Below the pieces are notes generated by a model, which saw only the letters and a list, made by a program, of their open reading frames with translations, had not been told where the DNA came from and did not search any database. A stretch of DNA of 7,578 nucleotides from Microbacterium sp. Lineage in GTDB: Bacteria; Actinomycetota; Actinomycetes; Actinomycetales; Microbacteriaceae. The DNA lies in NCBI GenBank assembly GCA_003248845.1, contig QFPD01000091.1, forward strand, positions 1-7,578. The letters run 5' to 3'. Position 1 is the first letter of the stretch; each line of letters opens with the position of its first letter. Below, one piece after another: positions 5,466-7,578 of the stretch. Both the position numbers and the translations under genes were made by a program.

Positions 5466-6712
5466 CGTTCGGCGCCGGCAACGCCGGGAAGCTCCTGCGC
5501 ATCCCGCTGTACGTCTTTGGCCGCGTCGTCACGGCGCTCGTGCCGCGCTCGGCCGATCTGTGGGTTTTCGGCTCTGCTGTCGGGCTCGCCGACGGAGCCT
5601 GGGCGCTGTGGCGTGAGGCCGCAGCCCAGGGGGAACGCGCAGTCTGGCTCACGGGGACGGATGCCGAAGCGGCGCTCGCGCGCGAGCGCGGCATCCCGTC
5701 CGCCCCGAAGTCGTCGTGGCGCGGGTTCGCACTCACGGCGCGCGCCGCCGTCATCGTCGTGACGCACGGCTTCGGCGACGTCAACCGCTACAGCGCGACG
5801 GGCGGCATCGTCGTGCAGCTCTGGCACGGCATCCCGCTCAAGCGCATCGGATTGGATGCCGAGGTCACGACCGCGAGTCCCGTGCCGTTCGCGCGGCGCG
5901 GAGCAGTCCTCCTGCTGCGCGCGCTCTACCGGCGGACCCAGGCGCGCATCCGCGTCCTCCCGGCCGCCTCCGAACTCGTCCGGGGGCGGCTCGAGTCGGC
6001 GTTCGGCCTGGAGACCGCGCGTGTGCCGGTCACGGGGGAGCCGCGCACGGACGTCCTGCGGACCGGCAGCGACGCCGAGCGGCGCGCGCACGGACGTGCG
6101 GCCGTCGATACCCTCGTCGGTCCGTTCGCGTCGACGACGCGCCTCGTGCTGTACGCGCCGACGTGGCGTGACGGCGGCGCCGATCCCGCGGCGCCCGAGC
6201 CCAGCGACGCGGCGCGGATCGAAGCGCTCCTCGATGAGACGGATGCCGTCCTCTTGATCCGATCCCACCACCTCGGGGTGGGTGACTACGAGGCACTGCG
6301 CGGCCCGCGCGTACGGATGCTCGGGAGCGGCGTCGTCGCCGACATCACGCCCCTCCTGCCCGGATTCGATGTCCTCGTGACGGACTACTCGTCGCTCGCG
6401 TTCGACGCGGCGCTCGCCGAGCTCCCGACCGTGTTCTTCGCCCCGGACCTCGAGGCCTACACAGCGTCTCGGGGGTTCTACGGCACGTACGCGGAGGTCG
6501 CCGGCGACGATCCCGCTCGGAACTGGGAGGGCGTGACGCGCGCGCTGCGCGCCGTCCTCACCGACCCCGGCGCGCTCGCGGACCGACTCCGCCGCGCCCG
6601 CGCGCTCAGCGCGCACGTGCACGCCTTTCGTGACGGCGGCAGCACTGCGAGGGTCTACCGTGTCATCCGCGGCCTGCTGCGCCCCGCTCCCGCACCGGAA
6701 AGAGCACCATGA
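5453..6712 (+). CDS. CDP-glycerol glycerophosphotransferase family protein (TagB/TagF-like)
   Basis: This 419-residue protein has the teichoic-acid glycerophosphotransferase signatures: QLWHGIPLKRIG with His125, LYAPTWRDGG (233-242) and TDYSSLAFDAAL (from 310), the last being the CDP-glycerol-binding part of the GT-B fold. RSHH (270-273) fills the place where family members carry a second important His. An N-terminal Rossmann-like half begins near LWVFGSAVG. There is no signal peptide or membrane helix, so it should act at the inner face of the membrane, moving glycerol phosphate from CDP-glycerol to a lipid-linked primer or chain. The length fits a single catalytic domain, closer to a TagB-like primase than to long TagF enzymes. 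It overlaps the next gene by ATGA. Start ATG 5453 lies inside a hairpin arm. The family is firm; primase versus polymerase, and the exact polymer, are inferred. Confidence 0.9.
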   Translation: MASFSFGAGNAGKLLRIPLYVFGRVVTALVPRSADLWVFGSAVGLADGAWALWREAAAQGERAVWLTGTDAEAALARERGIPSAPKSSWRGFALTARAAVIVVTHGFGDVNRYSATGGIVVQLWHGIPLKRIGLDAEVTTASPVPFARRGAVLLLRALYRRTQARIRVLPAASELVRGRLESAFGLETARVPVTGEPRTDVLRTGSDAERRAHGRAAVDTLVGPFASTTRLVLYAPTWRDGGADPAAPEPSDAARIEALLDETDAVLLIRSHHLGVGDYEALRGPRVRMLGSGVVADITPLLPGFDVLVTDYSSLAFDAALAELPTVFFAPDLEAYTASRGFYGTYAEVAGDDPARNWEGVTRALRAVLTDPGALADRLRRARALSAHVHAFRDGGSTARVYRVIRGLLRPAPAPERAP

Positions 6713-7578
6713 CGATCACCGCACGCTTCGACGACACCACGGTACCCGCGGTCCCGACGCTCGTGATCGCGGGTACCGGCAGGCGGCCCGCTCACGTCCG
6801 GCTCGTCGGACGGCGCGCGATCGTCGACGCGCGGCTGACCGGACGCGGCACGACGTGGACCGCGCGGTTGCCGCTCGAGGCCGCGCGCTGGGGACGGGCG
6901 CCGCTGCCACTGCCCAGTGGCGTGTACGCCGTCGGGGTCGTCGACGGCGACGGTGCGCGCGTTCCCGTCGACGCGGCGATCGCCGACACGATGACCACGA
7001 CGATGCGCGTCGCGCTGGCGGACGGAGCCCTTCGAGTGCGGCCGCCGATCGATCCCGCCTATGAGTCGGGTGAGGGGCAGGACGCGCTCGAGCGCCGCTA
7101 CGCGACACGTCCGCAAAGCCTCGAGAACGCGGTGTTCTTCGAGAGCTTCTACGGCCGCAATGCGAGCTGCAACCCGCGCGCGATCGATCGTGAGCTTGCT
7201 CGCGTCGCGCCGGGGGTCACCCGGTACTGGAGCGTCGTCGACCTGTCCGTCGAGGTGCCCGAGGGGGGCGTTCCGGTCGTGGAGGGGAGTCCGCAATGGT
7301 GGCGCGCCCGGGGAAGCGCGCGCCTGCTCGTCGTGAACGACTGGCTGCGGCGGCGCTATGCGCGCCGGCCCGGCCAAGTCGTTCTGCAGACCTGGCACGG
7401 CACGCCGCTCAAGCGACTCGCGCTGCACCGCCGGGGATTCGACCCCCGCCGCATGGCTGCGGTCATCCGCGAGGGTCGACGCTGGGATGTCCTGCTCGAG
7501 CAGAACCTCTACGGGGAGAGGGTCCTCCGAAAGGCCTATGCCTTCCTCGGGCGCCCCGTGTGGGTCGAGGGCTATCCC
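6709..7578 (+). CDS. CDP-glycerol glycerophosphotransferase family protein, 5' part (runs off window)
   Basis: From ATG 6709 an uninterrupted frame gives 290 residues up to the window edge. Residues 1 to about 115 form a variable, probably beta-rich region that I do not recognise. Residues 139-151 (ENAVFFESFYGRN) and the following NPRAID are the usual entry into the family's catalytic domain, and QTWHGTPLKRLALHR with His230 is the first active-site motif. The remaining motifs (APTWR-like and TDYSS-like) would lie outside. The ATG overlaps the stop of the preceding family member, so the two are co-translated and probably act in one pathway, such as primer addition followed by chain extension of poly-glycerol-phosphate. 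The two differ clearly in sequence and N-terminus, so this is not a fresh duplication. No frameshift is seen. Confidence 0.9.
   Translation, partial: MTITARFDDTTVPAVPTLVIAGTGRRPAHVRLVGRRAIVDARLTGRGTTWTARLPLEAARWGRAPLPLPSGVYAVGVVDGDGARVPVDAAIADTMTTTMRVALADGALRVRPPIDPAYESGEGQDALERRYATRPQSLENAVFFESFYGRNASCNPRAIDRELARVAPGVTRYWSVVDLSVEVPEGGVPVVEGSPQWWRARGSARLLVVNDWLRRRYARRPGQVVLQTWHGTPLKRLALHRRGFDPRRMAAVIREGRRWDVLLEQNLYGERVLRKAYAFLGRPVWVEGYP

Noticed and set aside
3874..5784. 636-codon open frame on the - strand
   Set aside because: It is antisense to the HtrA-like protease, whose triad and PDZ domain are intact on +. The Arg/Asp/Gly-rich product is a codon-bias shadow.

Overview
The window is chromosomal DNA from a high-GC Gram-positive bacterium. 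Codon use strongly favours G/C at third positions, -10 boxes read TAGGCT, one start looks leaderless and others carry GGGAGG or AAGGAG Shine-Dalgarno sites. It also carries actinobacterial protein types: DUF6328, a Pro/Ala-rich membrane-anchored HtrA, and CDP-glycerol glycerophosphotransferases. A Microbacteriaceae member such as Microbacterium is the best guess, but that is inference, not proof.

Left end (1-334). An ECF sigma factor fragment on + (1-119) is joined through about 35 unassigned bases (120-154) to the first 36 codons of an isopentenyl-diphosphate isomerase gene (idi) on - (262-155). Neither gene is complete. The idi start, its ribosome site and an AT-rich operator-like dyad (273-293) survive and diverge from an intact MarR-family regulator (335-802). 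This looks like the head of a carotenoid/isoprenoid operon with its regulator, cut by a deletion or rearrangement, or an assembly chimera.

Middle (803-3660). A strong hairpin terminator (833-867) separates marR from a convergent initiator tRNA-fMet (873-946, -). A DUF6328 membrane protein (1034-1561) and a nitrilase-superfamily amidase (1558-2400) overlap by ATGA and form an operon. They converge on a class I/II PLP aminotransferase (3632-2427, -). The amidase and aminotransferase could form a transaminase/omega-amidase pair.

Right half (3640-7578). A compact divergent promoter serves the aminotransferase and an HtrA-like serine protease with a transmembrane anchor and PDZ domain (3733-5379). 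Two CDP-glycerol glycerophosphotransferase-family genes follow (5453-6712, and 6709 to beyond the window edge), overlapping by ATGA and probably making glycerol-phosphate wall polymer. The most unusual element is a 19-bp-arm hairpin at 5421-5465. It looks like the htrA terminator, yet it holds the next gene's -10 box in its loop and that gene's ATG in its 3' arm.

I found no CRISPR array, insertion sequence, phage gene or defence system. Every intact gene belongs to a recognisable family.
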